Source of the DNA: a bacterium | Lineage (GTDB): Bacteria; SZUA-182; SZUA-191; JAJRXT01 | Assembly (NCBI GenBank): GCA_024276125.1 | Contig: JAJRXT010000129.1 | Coordinates: 1-64,000 of the forward strand | Length of the DNA stretch: 64,000 nt | Direction: 5' to 3' | Shown here: in pieces, positions 27,755 through 37,479 of the stretch | How positions within the stretch are numbered: position 1 is the first letter of the stretch | How the letters are laid out: every line of letters begins with the position of its first letter | The notes under the pieces: model-generated | The model's input: only the letters and a program-made list of their open reading frames with translations | The model's database searches: none | Told to the model about the DNA's origin: nothing | Translations under genes and position numbers: made by a program

Positions 27755-27784
27755 CTCATGTTACGCAAAATCTAAGAAAATACC

Positions 27785-27976
27785 GTAGGGTGGATTAAGG
27801 GGTTTTATATAGATGATATACATCATAAATTAAAGATAATAAAATTATACAATGATTACTCCGAATCCACCACACCTAGCGGTGAGCATTGGTGGTGGAC
27901 CCGCAATTATTTAGAAAACGTAAGCCCAACATATTTTATATAGGCTCTTTTCTTATATAGGCTTGATCCACCCTAC
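27785..27976. mobile_element. MITE B, copy 1 (GTAGGGTGGATTAAG ends)
   Basis: 192 bases with ends GTAGGGTGGATTAAGGGG and GGCTTGATCCACCCTAC; the middle has CCGAATCCACCACAC and GGTGGTGGACCC. A 199-base relative is at 44517-44715 and a half copy at 29595-29690. No transposase ORF. Confidence 0.75.
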
Positions 27977-28171
27977 ATGTAAAAGCAAGTTTTGCGTAAT
28001 ATGAGTGAGTAATATTCTGTTTTGTGTTTATAGCGATAATGCCGCTTGGTATTAGACGGTTTTTGTTTAAATGAGTTATTTATTTGATCTTGACTTTATT
28101 AATACTATGGCGCAATAATATAGCAGAAGTCTAAAAGACAAGTAATGTTGAATGTTCCTTGAACTTTATTT

Positions 28172-28343
28172 GAGATTGTGCCGTAACTGCGTAGAATCTG
28201 AAAAATGCTTTCAACCTGTTATTTCTGCGGAGGCATGAATCCAGTTTTTTAAGTAACTTATGGATTCTCGTTTTCCGTTTTCATGAGGACAAGCTTTACG
28301 GGAATGACATGAAAAAACAAATTTTCTGATTATGACACAGTCC
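28172..28343. mobile_element. MITE A, copy 4 (diverged)
   Basis: Ends GAGATTGTGCCGTAACTGCG and CTGATTATGACACAGTC, with TTATTTCTGCGGAGGCATGAATCC and ACGGGAATGACATG inside. Clearly related to copies 1 and 5, but more mutated. Confidence 0.7.
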
Positions 28344-28444
28344 GCGAAGCGTATTCGCAAAAGAACAATTCGTTTCGGCTTGAGACAAACCGAAACATAT
28401 AAATGAGATATTCCGAAACATTGATTTTATAAGAGAGGGAATTT

Positions 28445-29095
28445 ATGAGAGGATTATTTGAAAAAAGGATTGTTTTTGTATTGCTGGCTGCTATTTGTTT
28501 GTTTGGCTGTGTAGAGACCAAAACTTTGGTTAAAAGCGATGTGCCGGTAGCGAATATAGAAGTGCAGAAGGTTGATGAGGTGTTACCGAATATTGATATA
28601 TCGGGCGCTAAGGAAAACAGTATTGTGGTTAATACGCGTTTTTTGGCTGAAGATAAGGTGGCTATAGATTTTTTGGCGTATAAAATAAATGTGGAACCTG
28701 TTTTCGGAACAGCGATTAATTTGAGCTATGATTCTGGTATATTGGAATATGTCAGCTATAAAAGGGGTAATTTCCTTGAGCAGGCCGGTGAAGATATAGG
28801 TGTTTCCAAACCGACGTATATGATAAGCACAACCGATGCTCCCGCATCTTCGGCGCAAGCCGGTAATACTGCGGCTAAGGGTTTAATTATTGGAGCTACT
28901 TTGTTTAGAGGGACGCCGGGAGTTATTGGTACCGGCCGTTTAATCAGCTTGCTTTTTAATATTCAGCCGAAAACTGCTACCCAATTATTTTTTAGCAAAA
29001 AAAAATTAAAAAATTTAAAAGCCGGAGATATTAGTGGAATAATTTGGCCGGATAAAATCATCATAGGTAAAGAGAGTGTGCTTGAAGGAAGCTAA
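28445..29095 (+). CDS. Cohesin-like domain lipoprotein
   Basis: A 216-residue protein with a lipoprotein signal (LLAAICLFGC, lipobox Cys at about residue 26) and a beta-sandwich resembling cohesin-type domains (INLSYDSGILEYVSYKRGNFLEQ ... TGRLISLLFNIQPKT). Such lipoproteins occur in XrtA-type polysaccharide loci, where they may hold matrix proteins at the surface. GAGAGGG lies upstream. The specific partner is unknown; the secreted module proteins are candidates. Confidence 0.68.
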   Translation: MRGLFEKRIVFVLLAAICLFGCVETKTLVKSDVPVANIEVQKVDEVLPNIDISGAKENSIVVNTRFLAEDKVAIDFLAYKINVEPVFGTAINLSYDSGILEYVSYKRGNFLEQAGEDIGVSKPTYMISTTDAPASSAQAGNTAAKGLIIGATLFRGTPGVIGTGRLISLLFNIQPKTATQLFFSKKKLKNLKAGDISGIIWPDKIIIGKESVLEGS

Positions 29096-29890
29096 ACGCA
29101 ATAAAAATTTTTGCGGCTTATGAGCCACTGTTTGCGCTTAGGCAGTGTTTTAAATATATCTTTAAAATGTTGAAGTTTATTTTGGATGATAGAATATCGC
29201 TTTGTTTTATAAGTAATTTTGGTGTTTTTTTGTTAAAATTTGCGAATCTTCAGGTTAAAACCGTTTACTGCTTAGGAAATTTTTAGGTTTGATATGTAGA
29301 TATTTTGTGCTACTATAATATTATATGTACCTAAAGAAGCGGCTATTTTATTCTGAATTATGAACACACCACTCGTGTTGGAGCAACCCTACCGCATTTT
29401 ACTGTCCCTGTTGGTCTTTAGGTTTTAGCCCCTCGAAAAAAATAAGGACTTATCCATATAATAACGTGAGTCTGATATAAGAAATGTTTACATGTTATTA
29501 TATCTCAAGTGATTGATGCAAATTTTTCCTGTAGAGGGCGGGGTTTGTTCTGATGCTGTTGATAGGTTAGGCAAAAAAATATAACACTGCTGCTGTAGAG
29601 TGGATTAAGGGGGCTTGTGCAATAGATGTAAATCGCAAATTAAAGAGCCTTGCACTGTATGTTGACTACCCCGAATCCACCACACTTGCACTTGTTTATA
29701 AGCCAACTTAAGGCTACTGTCATTCTGAGGCTGGAAGCCGAAGAATCTGTGCGCATATGCAGGGAGATTCTTCACTCCACTCCGTTTCGTTCAGAATGAC
29801 AATTTTCTTTAGAACAAAGATACAGAATTAAATATGTTTTAATATGGGGTATAACAAAACCTAAAATTTAGGCTGGAGATTAAATAAATC
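29096..29890. other. Long noncoding stretch before the wzz-like gene
   Basis: 795 bases without a gene. It contains a possible promoter (TTGATA at 29289, TATAAT at about 29314, 19-base spacer), half of a MITE B (29595-29690), and a GTCATTCTGA-family repeat (29719-29801) whose left flank AACTTAAGG is the usual terminal motif. The 29330-29560 part is unexplained. Confidence 0.55.
29595..29690. mobile_element. MITE B, copy 2 (left half only)
   Basis: Starts GTAGAGTGGATTAAGGGGG and ends near CCCCGAATCCACCACACTT, where copy 1 continues for another hundred bases. Probably a deletion derivative. Confidence 0.6.
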
Positions 29891-31621
29891 GTGGAAATGA
29901 GATTTGGAGCCAAAAATCATAGTAAAGATTTTTGGTTAAGAAGAAGAAAACAGTTGATTATTCCTTTTTTGGTTATCAGCTTATTGGCGCTTGGCATAGC
30001 TTTATGGTTGCCGCCGGTATATACATCTAAAGTTTCCCTGCTGGTTGAGCATTCACAGGTTCCGGGTAATTTGGTTGATATAAGTTTTAGTGAATTTGTA
30101 GAGCATCGAGTGCAATATATTACTCAAAAAATCATGAGCCGCAGTAATTTGCTTAATATTATTAAAAAATATAACCTATATAGTAATATGCGCGCTGATA
30201 ATTCTATGCAGCAGATAGTGGATAAGATGAGAGATGATATTACATTAGAGACGGTAAGCAGTCAACTGATTAATAAAAGTACAAGTAAACCAATGGATTC
30301 GATTATTGCTTTTAGTATTTCCTATGAGGGCGAGCAGCCGTTGATTACTCAAAAGGTGGCCAGCGAACTGGCCTCTTTATATCTGAGCGAAAATGAAAAA
30401 CAGACCAAGCAAGCGGTTTCTTCTACCACTACTTTTTTAGAAAAAGAGCTGAAATCCCTAAATGATAAGATTGTAAGATCAGAGATCAAATTAGCGGCTT
30501 TCAAGGAAGAACATGTTGGTGAGATGCCCGATGACCTAGTTATAATTGTTGAGGCTATCAGGGAATACGGCAGGGGTATTGCCGAGGTTAACCAGAGGAT
30601 GAATTCACTAAAAGACCGCCGGATTTATTTAAAATCTCAACTTGCGTTGACAGAGCCGGTGTTACCTCAAACTGAGGCGCCTGCGCCAAGATATATAGGG
30701 AAAAAGACTGATGTCAACACTAAGTTGGAAGATATGAAACTAAACTATTTGGAACTTGCGGCTACGGTTTCTGAGAAACATCCCGATATGATAAAGATGG
30801 ACAAGGAATTACAAGAGTTGGAAGATAAAGTTAACCAAAAGCAGGACTTAGAGGGAAAGCTCAGCCTGCTTGAGGAATTAAAGGCTGAAGTTATACTGTT
30901 GCGGGCAAAGTTTTCTGACAAACACCCGGATGTGAAAAAAATGGAACGCGATGTTATTCTGCTACAAGAAGACATCGATAATTTAAAACAAGATGGTTTT
31001 CTTGCAACTGAAACAAAAGAAGAGGCACAAGAACAGGAAGTGGTTTATAATCCTGTTTATTTAAGTTTAAATGATCAAATTACCGCTTTGGAGATAGAAA
31101 TTAAAAGCCTGATGGAAAGAAGTGATGAATTAAGAATACTTCGGTAAGAATTTCGCGGGAAACTTAGTCTAATACCTAAAGTGGAACAACAATATCTTTC
31201 CTTGGTTCGTGATTACAATACTACTCAAAAAAGATATGATGAGACATTAGAGAGCTTGATGGATGCTCGTTCTGCGGTGGAAATGGAACAGCTCCAGCGC
31301 GGTAAGACCTTTACTGTCATGGACCCTGCCAATTATCCTGAAAAGGAAACAGCGCCTAATAGGGGGCTGATAATATTTATCGGTTTGATCGCCGCTTTGG
31401 GGATAAGTATAATTTTTGCGACTATAGCCGATTTTACCGATACAGCGATAAATACGGTGGATGAGTTGTTGGCTGCCGTTCCTGCTCCGGTTTTAGGGCT
31501 TATTCCGGTTATTGAAACCAGGGGTGATGTTAAAATGCGCAGGGTAAGGAAAGCGATTCAATATATGTTGCTGGTGGCAACCGGTGTGGCAATTGCAGTT
31601 TATTTTATTATGGTCTTTTGA
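29891..31621 (+). pseudogene. Wzz/GumC-type chain-length determinant with in-frame TAA
   Basis: Two ORFs (29891-31147 and 31181-31621) are in the same frame, parted only by TAA at 31145-31147. Sense continues on both sides: DELRILR-stop-EFRGKLSLIPKVEQQYLSLVRDYN. The protein has helix 1 (LVISLLALGIALWLPP), a Wzz domain, long coiled coil, the conserved KVEQ-YL-L-RDY stretch, MDPANYPEK and helix 2 (LIIFIGLIAALGISIIF), plus a third hydrophobic C-terminus. Start GTG at 29891 or ATG at 29897. It would set polymer length with the CpsD-like kinase. As it stands, the product lacks its second membrane anchor unless the stop is read through. Confidence 0.85.
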
Positions 31622-31814
31622 TTTTTTTTTATAGCGAGCGTTCAAATTAATGTTATAGTAGTTTCCTCCTTTTAGCTGTAGTCATTAGCTCTGACCTGCT
31701 TATAGAATTTGGTGGGTTTTCTCCTAAGATTCCCACAAAAACAAAACTTGCCTAAAGGGCGCGTTGTTGTTCTATCTCACATAAACAAACAATCAAAATA
31801 AAGAGTGTGTTTTT

Positions 31815-32606
31815 ATGATGCATTTATGTCCTAAATATGTTCAAACAAGGGTGGAGCCTGTTGACCCTAAACATTTGCTGGAACAAAGGTTGGTAACAAC
31901 CTTAAATGGTATACCAGTAGGAAATGAGTATAAACTGATTCGTACCAGGATTATTCAGCAGATTATAAAAGACAAGGCTAACACTATAATGATAACCAGC
32001 CCTTCCGCCGGTGAGGGGAAGACTGTTACTGCGGCCAATTTGGCGGTTACTTTTGCCAAAGAACTGGGGCATACGGTTTTGCTAATAGATTGTAATCTGA
32101 CTAATCCGTATCTGGCTGATATGTTTAATTTAAGAAGACAATCCGTTTCCGTGCAGAACGATGGCGGCGCGCCGGATTATTTTGCGCGGGATAAGTCCCG
32201 GGTATCAGAGATGTTTAATTTAAAAAGTGAAGCCGGTTTAGTTGACTGTCTGCTGGATGATATGCCGTTAAAAGAGACGCTGGTTAATCCGGGGATTGAC
32301 AAATTACTGATTTTACCTGCCGGCAAGAGGATATTAAATTCGGCGGAATTGTTGAATTCTTATAAAATGAGTGCGTTGTTAAAGGATATAAAGGGCAGGT
32401 ATAAGGACAGGTTTATAATAATTGACGGGCCTCCTGTTTTAAGGAATGCAGATGCAATAATACTTTCTAATTATGTTGACGGCATTATATTGGTAGTTGA
32501 AGCGGGTAAAACCAGGGTTGATCAACTACAAGAAGCGGCAGACCTTTTGATGGACAAAAGAATTTTAGGCACGATTTTAAATAAGGCCAAGTATAACAGG
32601 AACTAG
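31815..32606 (+). CDS. CpsD/CapB-type tyrosine-kinase-like ATPase
   Basis: A 263-residue cytoplasmic P-loop protein with Walker A TSPSAGEGKTVTAANLA, Walker A' VLLIDCNLTNPYLAD and Walker B FIIIDGPPVLRNAD, as in BY-kinases that pair with Wzz proteins. Two features differ from the standard type. The A' motif reads DCNLTNP instead of the usual D-x-D-[LM]-R. The C-terminus (TILNKAKYNRN) has no tyrosine cluster. So it resembles the kinase-like partners in XrtA loci that may not autophosphorylate. No stop or frameshift here. Confidence 0.82.
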   Translation: MMHLCPKYVQTRVEPVDPKHLLEQRLVTTLNGIPVGNEYKLIRTRIIQQIIKDKANTIMITSPSAGEGKTVTAANLAVTFAKELGHTVLLIDCNLTNPYLADMFNLRRQSVSVQNDGGAPDYFARDKSRVSEMFNLKSEAGLVDCLLDDMPLKETLVNPGIDKLLILPAGKRILNSAELLNSYKMSALLKDIKGRYKDRFIIIDGPPVLRNADAIILSNYVDGIILVVEAGKTRVDQLQEAADLLMDKRILGTILNKAKYNRN

Positions 32607-32617
32607 CCTCGCTATTT

Positions 32618-34054
32618 ATGGGTACAAGCAAAAGAATTGCTAAAAATTCCAGTGTGAAATTTTTGGCTACAATTATTTCTATAGCCATAAATATAATGGC
32701 TATGAGTCTGTTGGGCAAGTATTTGGGTGTAGCGGGTTATGGGGATTATTCCTTCTGGTACGCTATGGTCTTTATCATACAGTTTTTCTCTGATTTGGGT
32801 TTGCAGACGATAATTGTACGTGAGATTGCCAGAACGCCGGATAAGCTGTCGGTTTATTTCGGGGATGCAATTGTTCTTAAGGGGTTTTTGTCGGTTATTG
32901 TGCTTGTTTTGGTGTGGGTTGGCGCCAGCTTGTTTTTGAGCGCCGATAAGCTGTTATTGGCTATGGTGGTTGCTGGGGTTGCTGTTATTGCCATATCCGA
33001 GGATATTTCTATCTGGATATTCCGCGGGATAGAGCGTATGGAATATGAAGCCTTGCTGGTACTTGTTACTCAGGGCTGCTGGATAGGTTTTATCTGGCTT
33101 TTTATAAAGTTAAAGCTTGGTTTGGTTTATCTTTTGGGAGCCAGCCTGCTAGCGTTTGCGATAAGGAGTCTAACCGGTTTTGTTTTACTTTATGCCAAAG
33201 GGATTGTACCTGAATTTTCTTTTGATATTAAGCGTTACAGCTTTTTATTAAAGGAATCCTGGCCGGTTGGTATATCTTTTATTGTTTTTGTAGTCTATCA
33301 AAAGATGGATACGGTTTTATTAAAGTGGCTTTCGGATGCGCAAAGTGTGGCCTATTTTAATGTTGCTTTGCTGCTTTCTTCTGCTTTTTCTTTTATTTAA
33401 GTGGTTTTTAGCACTTCTATTTACCCTGTTTTTTCTAGTTTTGCGTATTCTGCAAAGGAACGTCTGCCGAAGTTTTATAAGGTTATCTCCAAGTATCAGC
33501 TTATCGTCAGCTTAGCTATTGCGGCAGGTTTGTTTGTATTAGCCGATCAACTTGTTTTGTTGGTCTTTAATAAAGATTTTTTGGCTTCCGGTACAAATAT
33601 CAGGCTGCTTTGCCTGGTCCTACCGGTAGTCTTTTTTAATATGATGTTTAAATTTATTTTGTCCGCCGCCAATTTGCAAAGGACTTTTTTAAAAAGTGTG
33701 GGTATTGGCGTGCTGGTCAATTTTGCCGTTGCGGTTGTTTTTATACCTTTTTTAAAGTCAATAGGCGCTTGTATTGCTTATATGGTAAGTCAGGTGGTGG
33801 TTTTTGCCATAAATTATAAAGCCATGTCTAGGGAGATTGCCGAGTTAAATCCCATGGAGCTTGCATTAAAACCCTTTATTTGCGCTCTTATTATGGGTGT
33901 GGCGCTTTTTAGTTTGGGGAGTATGAATATATTTTTAAAAGCGCCTATAGGTATGCTGGTTTATCTGGCGGCTCTTATGGCATTTAAAACATTTTCGTCT
34001 GAGGAAATAGAAGGTTTTAAGAGGATTTTATTTTCCCGGAGTTCCAAGGCCTAA
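32618..34054 (+). pseudogene. Wzx-type oligosaccharide flippase with in-frame TAA
   Basis: ORFs 32618-33400 and 33401-34054 share one frame and are parted by TAA at 33398-33400. Together they make a flippase of about 478 residues and a dozen or so helices: start RIAKNSSVKFLATIISIAINIMAMSLLGKYLGVAGYGDYSF, middle SWPVGISFIVFVVYQKMDTVLL, then AFSFI-stop-VVFSTSIYPVFSSF, where the family usually has an unbroken PVFS helix. It would move lipid-linked repeat units across the inner membrane. The ORF track's GTG start for the second half is an artefact. It follows cpsD by 11 bases. Confidence 0.85.
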
Positions 34055-34598
34055 GGTTAGCTGTTGTTGGGGGAACAATGTTCCCCAATGCTGTTGACTT
34101 AAGGCGCCTGTCATTATTTAACGGAGAGGCTGTGTCGCAACTGTTTACAACCTGAAAAATGCTCTCAATCTGTCATTCCTGCGAAGGCAGGAATTCAGTA
34201 TTTTCAAGAAGTTATGGATTTCAGTTTTCACGGGAATGACAGTAAATAAGCGGTTTTTCCGGTTGTGACACAGTCTTGGAGCGAAGAATTTCCCCCTGCA
34301 ATAGCGAGTAGATTCTTCGGCCGAAGGCCTTAGAATGACAGGCGAAGAAAAGTCTTTTAAACACAAAATGTTTTTATGTTTCAAGGTGTCTCACCCCGAA
34401 ACACACCTAGCGGTGAGCATTGGTTTCGGGGTGAGACACCCTGAAACATACACATAAACAGGTTGAAACATCGAATTGTCATTCTGAACGAAACGGAGTG
34501 AAGAATCTTATTGCTGTTAGCGGGGGGATTCCGGCCTGCGGCCTCAGAATGACAGATAAATTGGTCGGGGCGGATGCGCCCTTTTGGTGAAAGATTAA
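34055..34598. repeat. Dense nested-repeat region
   Basis: Starts with the terminal motif CAATGCTGTTGACTTAAGG. A GTCATT-family repeat (about 34110-34339) follows, split by MITE A copy 5; then two GTTTCGGGGTG palindromes (34378-34447) and a second GTCATTCTGA repeat (about 34477-34553). No gene inside; ORF 34145-34384 on the minus strand is repeat sequence. Confidence 0.8.
34126..34276. mobile_element. MITE A, copy 5
   Basis: Ends GAGGCTGTGTCGCAACTG and GGTTGTGACACAGTC. The interior is almost the same as copy 1 (AACCTGAAAAATGCTCTCAATCTGTCATTCCTGCGAAGG), so these two moved recently or were homogenised. Confidence 0.8.
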
Positions 34599-35978
34599 AT
34601 GGAAATAGGTTTAATAGCGGGTATTATTTTTATATTTGTTTTTGTATATACCAATATTTTATTGCTTGGTTGGGGTAAAGTTGCGCCTGACAAATTGCTT
34701 TTATTTTATTTGGTGGTAGGCTTACCATTAACGTATACTGCGAAGATAACGCCGAATTATCCGCTTAATGTCGGTGTTTCGGATATGGCGGTTTTTGCTA
34801 TAGGGATATATTTGCTGGTTAAGTTTTTTAAAGGTAAAACGCTTAATTTCCCGATAGTTTCGCTTTTATGTGTCTTTTTATGGTGGGTAGTGCTTTCTTA
34901 TCTGATTGGTATGTATAAGCTTAAGTTGGAGATTAATGATTTAACCGTTTATGCGGAGCTAAGTAAATTTTTAATCCTTTATTTATATTTTTATGCGGTG
35001 GTGAATCTTTTAAAAGACAGGCAAAACCTGATTTTTGTAACTAAAACCTGGCTGTGGATTAGTGTGATAATCTCATTATTTGGGATTGCCGGCTCGCTTT
35101 TATTTACGGTTTTTCATATAAGCACGTCTCTTGCGGCCGGTTATAGAGCCACGGGAACATTTCAGAACCCTAATATGTTTGCCTCTTATGTATCGCTTAG
35201 TTTTTATATTGGGTATTTATATTATGAACTTACAGGTAGAAGGCACAATTTTTGCTACATATTGTTTGCAATATTGGGTATGGCGGTCTTTTTTACCGCT
35301 TCCAGAGGGGCGTTGATAGCTTTATTCGGAGGCGTTTTCTTGCTGTTCTTGTCTAGGCTGCATCATTGGTGGCTGGCTAAGGTGTCTATCTGTTTGGTTA
35401 GTATAGCTCTTTTAACTTTGGTCTATGTTTCGGCCAATAAGATTGGTATGCCCCAGTTGACTCGTCTTATATCTATTACCGATGTTGGCAGTCATGATTA
35501 TGAAAAAAGGTATTCTTTGTGGGAGCCGTCTATAAAATTGTGGGAAGCAAACTATATTACAGGGGTTGGCCGCGGAAATTTCGGCAGATTCGATGTTGCC
35601 AGCGCTGAGAAGAAGGAGAAAAATCGCCCGCGTATACATAATACCTATTTATCATTGCTTTGTGAAACCGGTACCATTGGTCTTTTATTATATTTAGCGA
35701 TTATCGGATATTTTGTTTTGGGCGCCTTTTTACCCATTTTTTCAAGAGGGGTTCAATCTGAGAACTATTTTGTGTTTAGCATTTTGTTTTGTGCATTAAT
35801 TACTATTATAATTCACTGAACGATAACCAATGTAGAGAATTTTAAGGGATATTGGGTGTTAATGGGGATTGTTTATTGCAGCAGACAAATTTTATTGGGT
35901 AAAAGCAGGTTGTTTGTTCGTCCGCATTTGGGGGCGCCGGATATTGCGGCTTACAATTATAATGGAAGAATATTCTAA
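34599..35978 (+). pseudogene. O-antigen ligase/polymerase (Wzy_C) with in-frame TGA
   Basis: The 34599-35819 ORF gives ten or so membrane helices and the Wzy_C loop (YRATGTFQNPNMFASYVSLS, RYSLWEPSIKLWEANYITGVGRGNFG, NTYLSLLCETGTIGLLLYLAIIG). TGA at 35817-35819 stops it at ALITIIIH, but the same frame goes on for 52 codons, TITNVENFKGYWVLMG, to TAA at 35976-35978. NxENFKG-WVL is what I expect at the end of this family. The downstream aminotransferase starts ten bases later, which fits the longer gene. It would polymerise or ligate repeat units at the periplasmic face. Confidence 0.82.
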
Positions 35979-35987
35979 GGCCTTGTT

Positions 35988-37187
35988 ATGAGAATAAGAG
36001 ATGATTTTCTGCCGTATCATTGCGCATCTATTGATGATGATGAAATAGCTGAGGTTACGGCCTGCCTGAAATCGGGCTGGCTTACTACGGGGCCTCGTAC
36101 CATGAGCTTTGAGCGGGAATTTAAGCATTATGTCGGTTGCCGGCATGCTGTGGCGGTTAATTCCGGTACGGCGGCCTTGCATCTGGCTTTGGATGTTATT
36201 GGCTTAAAAAATGGAGATGAGGTACTCTTGCCTACGCTGACCTTTGCCGCAACAGCCGAGGTTGTCTGTTATTTTAATGCGCGTCCGGCGCTTATTGATA
36301 TTGAGCCGGAAACCTTTAATATATACCCTGAAAAAATTAAAGAGTATATAGCCTCCAAAAGCCCTGCTGAAAGAAACAAGATAAAGGCCATAATTCCGGT
36401 ACATTTTGCGGGACTGCCTTGCGATATGGATAAAATAGAAGAGATTGCCGCAACATATGATTTAAAAATAATCGAAGATGCGGCTCATGCGCTTCCTACG
36501 TTATATAAGGGTAAGAAGGTAGGTACAATAGGCGATATTACCGCTTTTTCCTTTTACGCTAATAAGAACATTACTACCGGCGAAGGCGGTATGATTACTA
36601 CTGATAATGATGAATGGGCGGATAAATTCAGGATATTACGCTTACATGGAATAAGTAAAGACGCCTGGAGCCGATATGATAAAAACGGTAAATTCTTCTA
36701 TGATATTATCCGGCCGGGTTATAAATATAATCTTACTGATATTGCAGCCTCTTTAGGTATACATCAGTTAAAAAAATCTGACAAATTTTGGCAGCGCAGG
36801 CGCGATATTGCCAAATTATATGCCGGCGGGCTTGACTCGATACCAGAGGTTATACTGCCGCAGGCCGCTTTAAATGTTGCATGCGGCACTCAAACCGCAT
36901 GGCATTTATATGTTATTCACTTGAGACTTGAGCAATTGACTATTTCACGAAACTGCTTTGTGGAGGAATTAAAAGCCAGAAATATCGGCGCAAGCGTGCA
37001 TTTTATGCCCCTGCATCTTAGCTCGTATTATATGAAAGCGTTTAATTATAAAAAAGGGGATTTTCCCGTAGCTGAGGATTTTTTTACTCGCTGTATTTCA
37101 CTGCCGATTTATCCAAAGATGAAGAACGAGGATATAGAATATGTGGTAGAAGCAATAGCTGATATTGTAAGACAGTATCAAAAATAA
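35988..37187 (+). CDS. DegT/DnrJ/EryC1/StrS-type sugar aminotransferase
   Basis: The 399-residue PLP enzyme has AVNSGTAALHLAL, LPTLTFAATAEVV, IEDAAHALPTLYKGKKVGTIGDITAFSFYANKNITTGEGGMI (the catalytic Lys is in YANKN), GYKYNLTDIAASLGIHQL and a normal C-terminus. It aminates a 4-keto nucleotide sugar, glutamate being the usual donor. With the nearby CapD-like 4,6-dehydratase and PglC-like transferase it suggests a UDP-4-amino-4,6-dideoxy-GlcNAc (bacillosamine-like) route. This enzyme looks intact, unlike the dehydratase. Confidence 0.9.
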   Translation: MRIRDDFLPYHCASIDDDEIAEVTACLKSGWLTTGPRTMSFEREFKHYVGCRHAVAVNSGTAALHLALDVIGLKNGDEVLLPTLTFAATAEVVCYFNARPALIDIEPETFNIYPEKIKEYIASKSPAERNKIKAIIPVHFAGLPCDMDKIEEIAATYDLKIIEDAAHALPTLYKGKKVGTIGDITAFSFYANKNITTGEGGMITTDNDEWADKFRILRLHGISKDAWSRYDKNGKFFYDIIRPGYKYNLTDIAASLGIHQLKKSDKFWQRRRDIAKLYAGGLDSIPEVILPQAALNVACGTQTAWHLYVIHLRLEQLTISRNCFVEELKARNIGASVHFMPLHLSSYYMKAFNYKKGDFPVAEDFFTRCISLPIYPKMKNEDIEYVVEAIADIVRQYQK

Positions 37188-37479
37188 CAGCAGGTAACTT
37201 AATGGAAGCAAACTTATGTTATGTTTCAGGGTGTCTCACTCCGAAACATAAGATATAAGGATGAGCAACTTGCTTCGGCATGAGACATACCGAAGCATAG
37301 CTATATTGTAATGAAAAGCTTTTTTAAAACCTGTCATTCTGAGGCCGAAGAATCTACTTGCATATGTGAGGAGATTCTTCACTTCACTTCACTTACGTTA
37401 CGTTCAGAATGACAGTCCTCTTAAGTCAACAGCATTGGGCGTATAGTCTTGGTAGGTACAATTTAACGTAAACTGGATT
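37188..37479. repeat. Repeat-filled gap
   Basis: GTTTCAGGGTGTCTCACTCCGAAAC palindrome (about 37220-37246), a CTTCGGCATGAGACATACCGAAGC palindrome, and a GTCATTCTGA repeat (about 37335-37414) closing with CTCTTAAGTCAACAGCATTGGGC. No gene seen. Confidence 0.75.

Larger units (their letters stand above)
27755..28444. repeat. Intergenic region holding two mobile-element-like repeats
   Basis: Holds MITE B (27785-27976), a diverged MITE A (28172-28343) and a GTTTCGGCTTG palindrome (about 28372-28397). GAGAGGG precedes the next gene. No coding sequence seen. Confidence 0.7.

Noticed and set aside
27785-27976. Insertion sequence with transposase
   Set aside because: The element has ends but no ORF; no transposase was found anywhere in the window.
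29096-29890. Riboswitch in the long leader before wzz
   Set aside because: No conserved core of a known class (for example c-di-GMP) could be recognised by eye; a covariance-model search would be needed.
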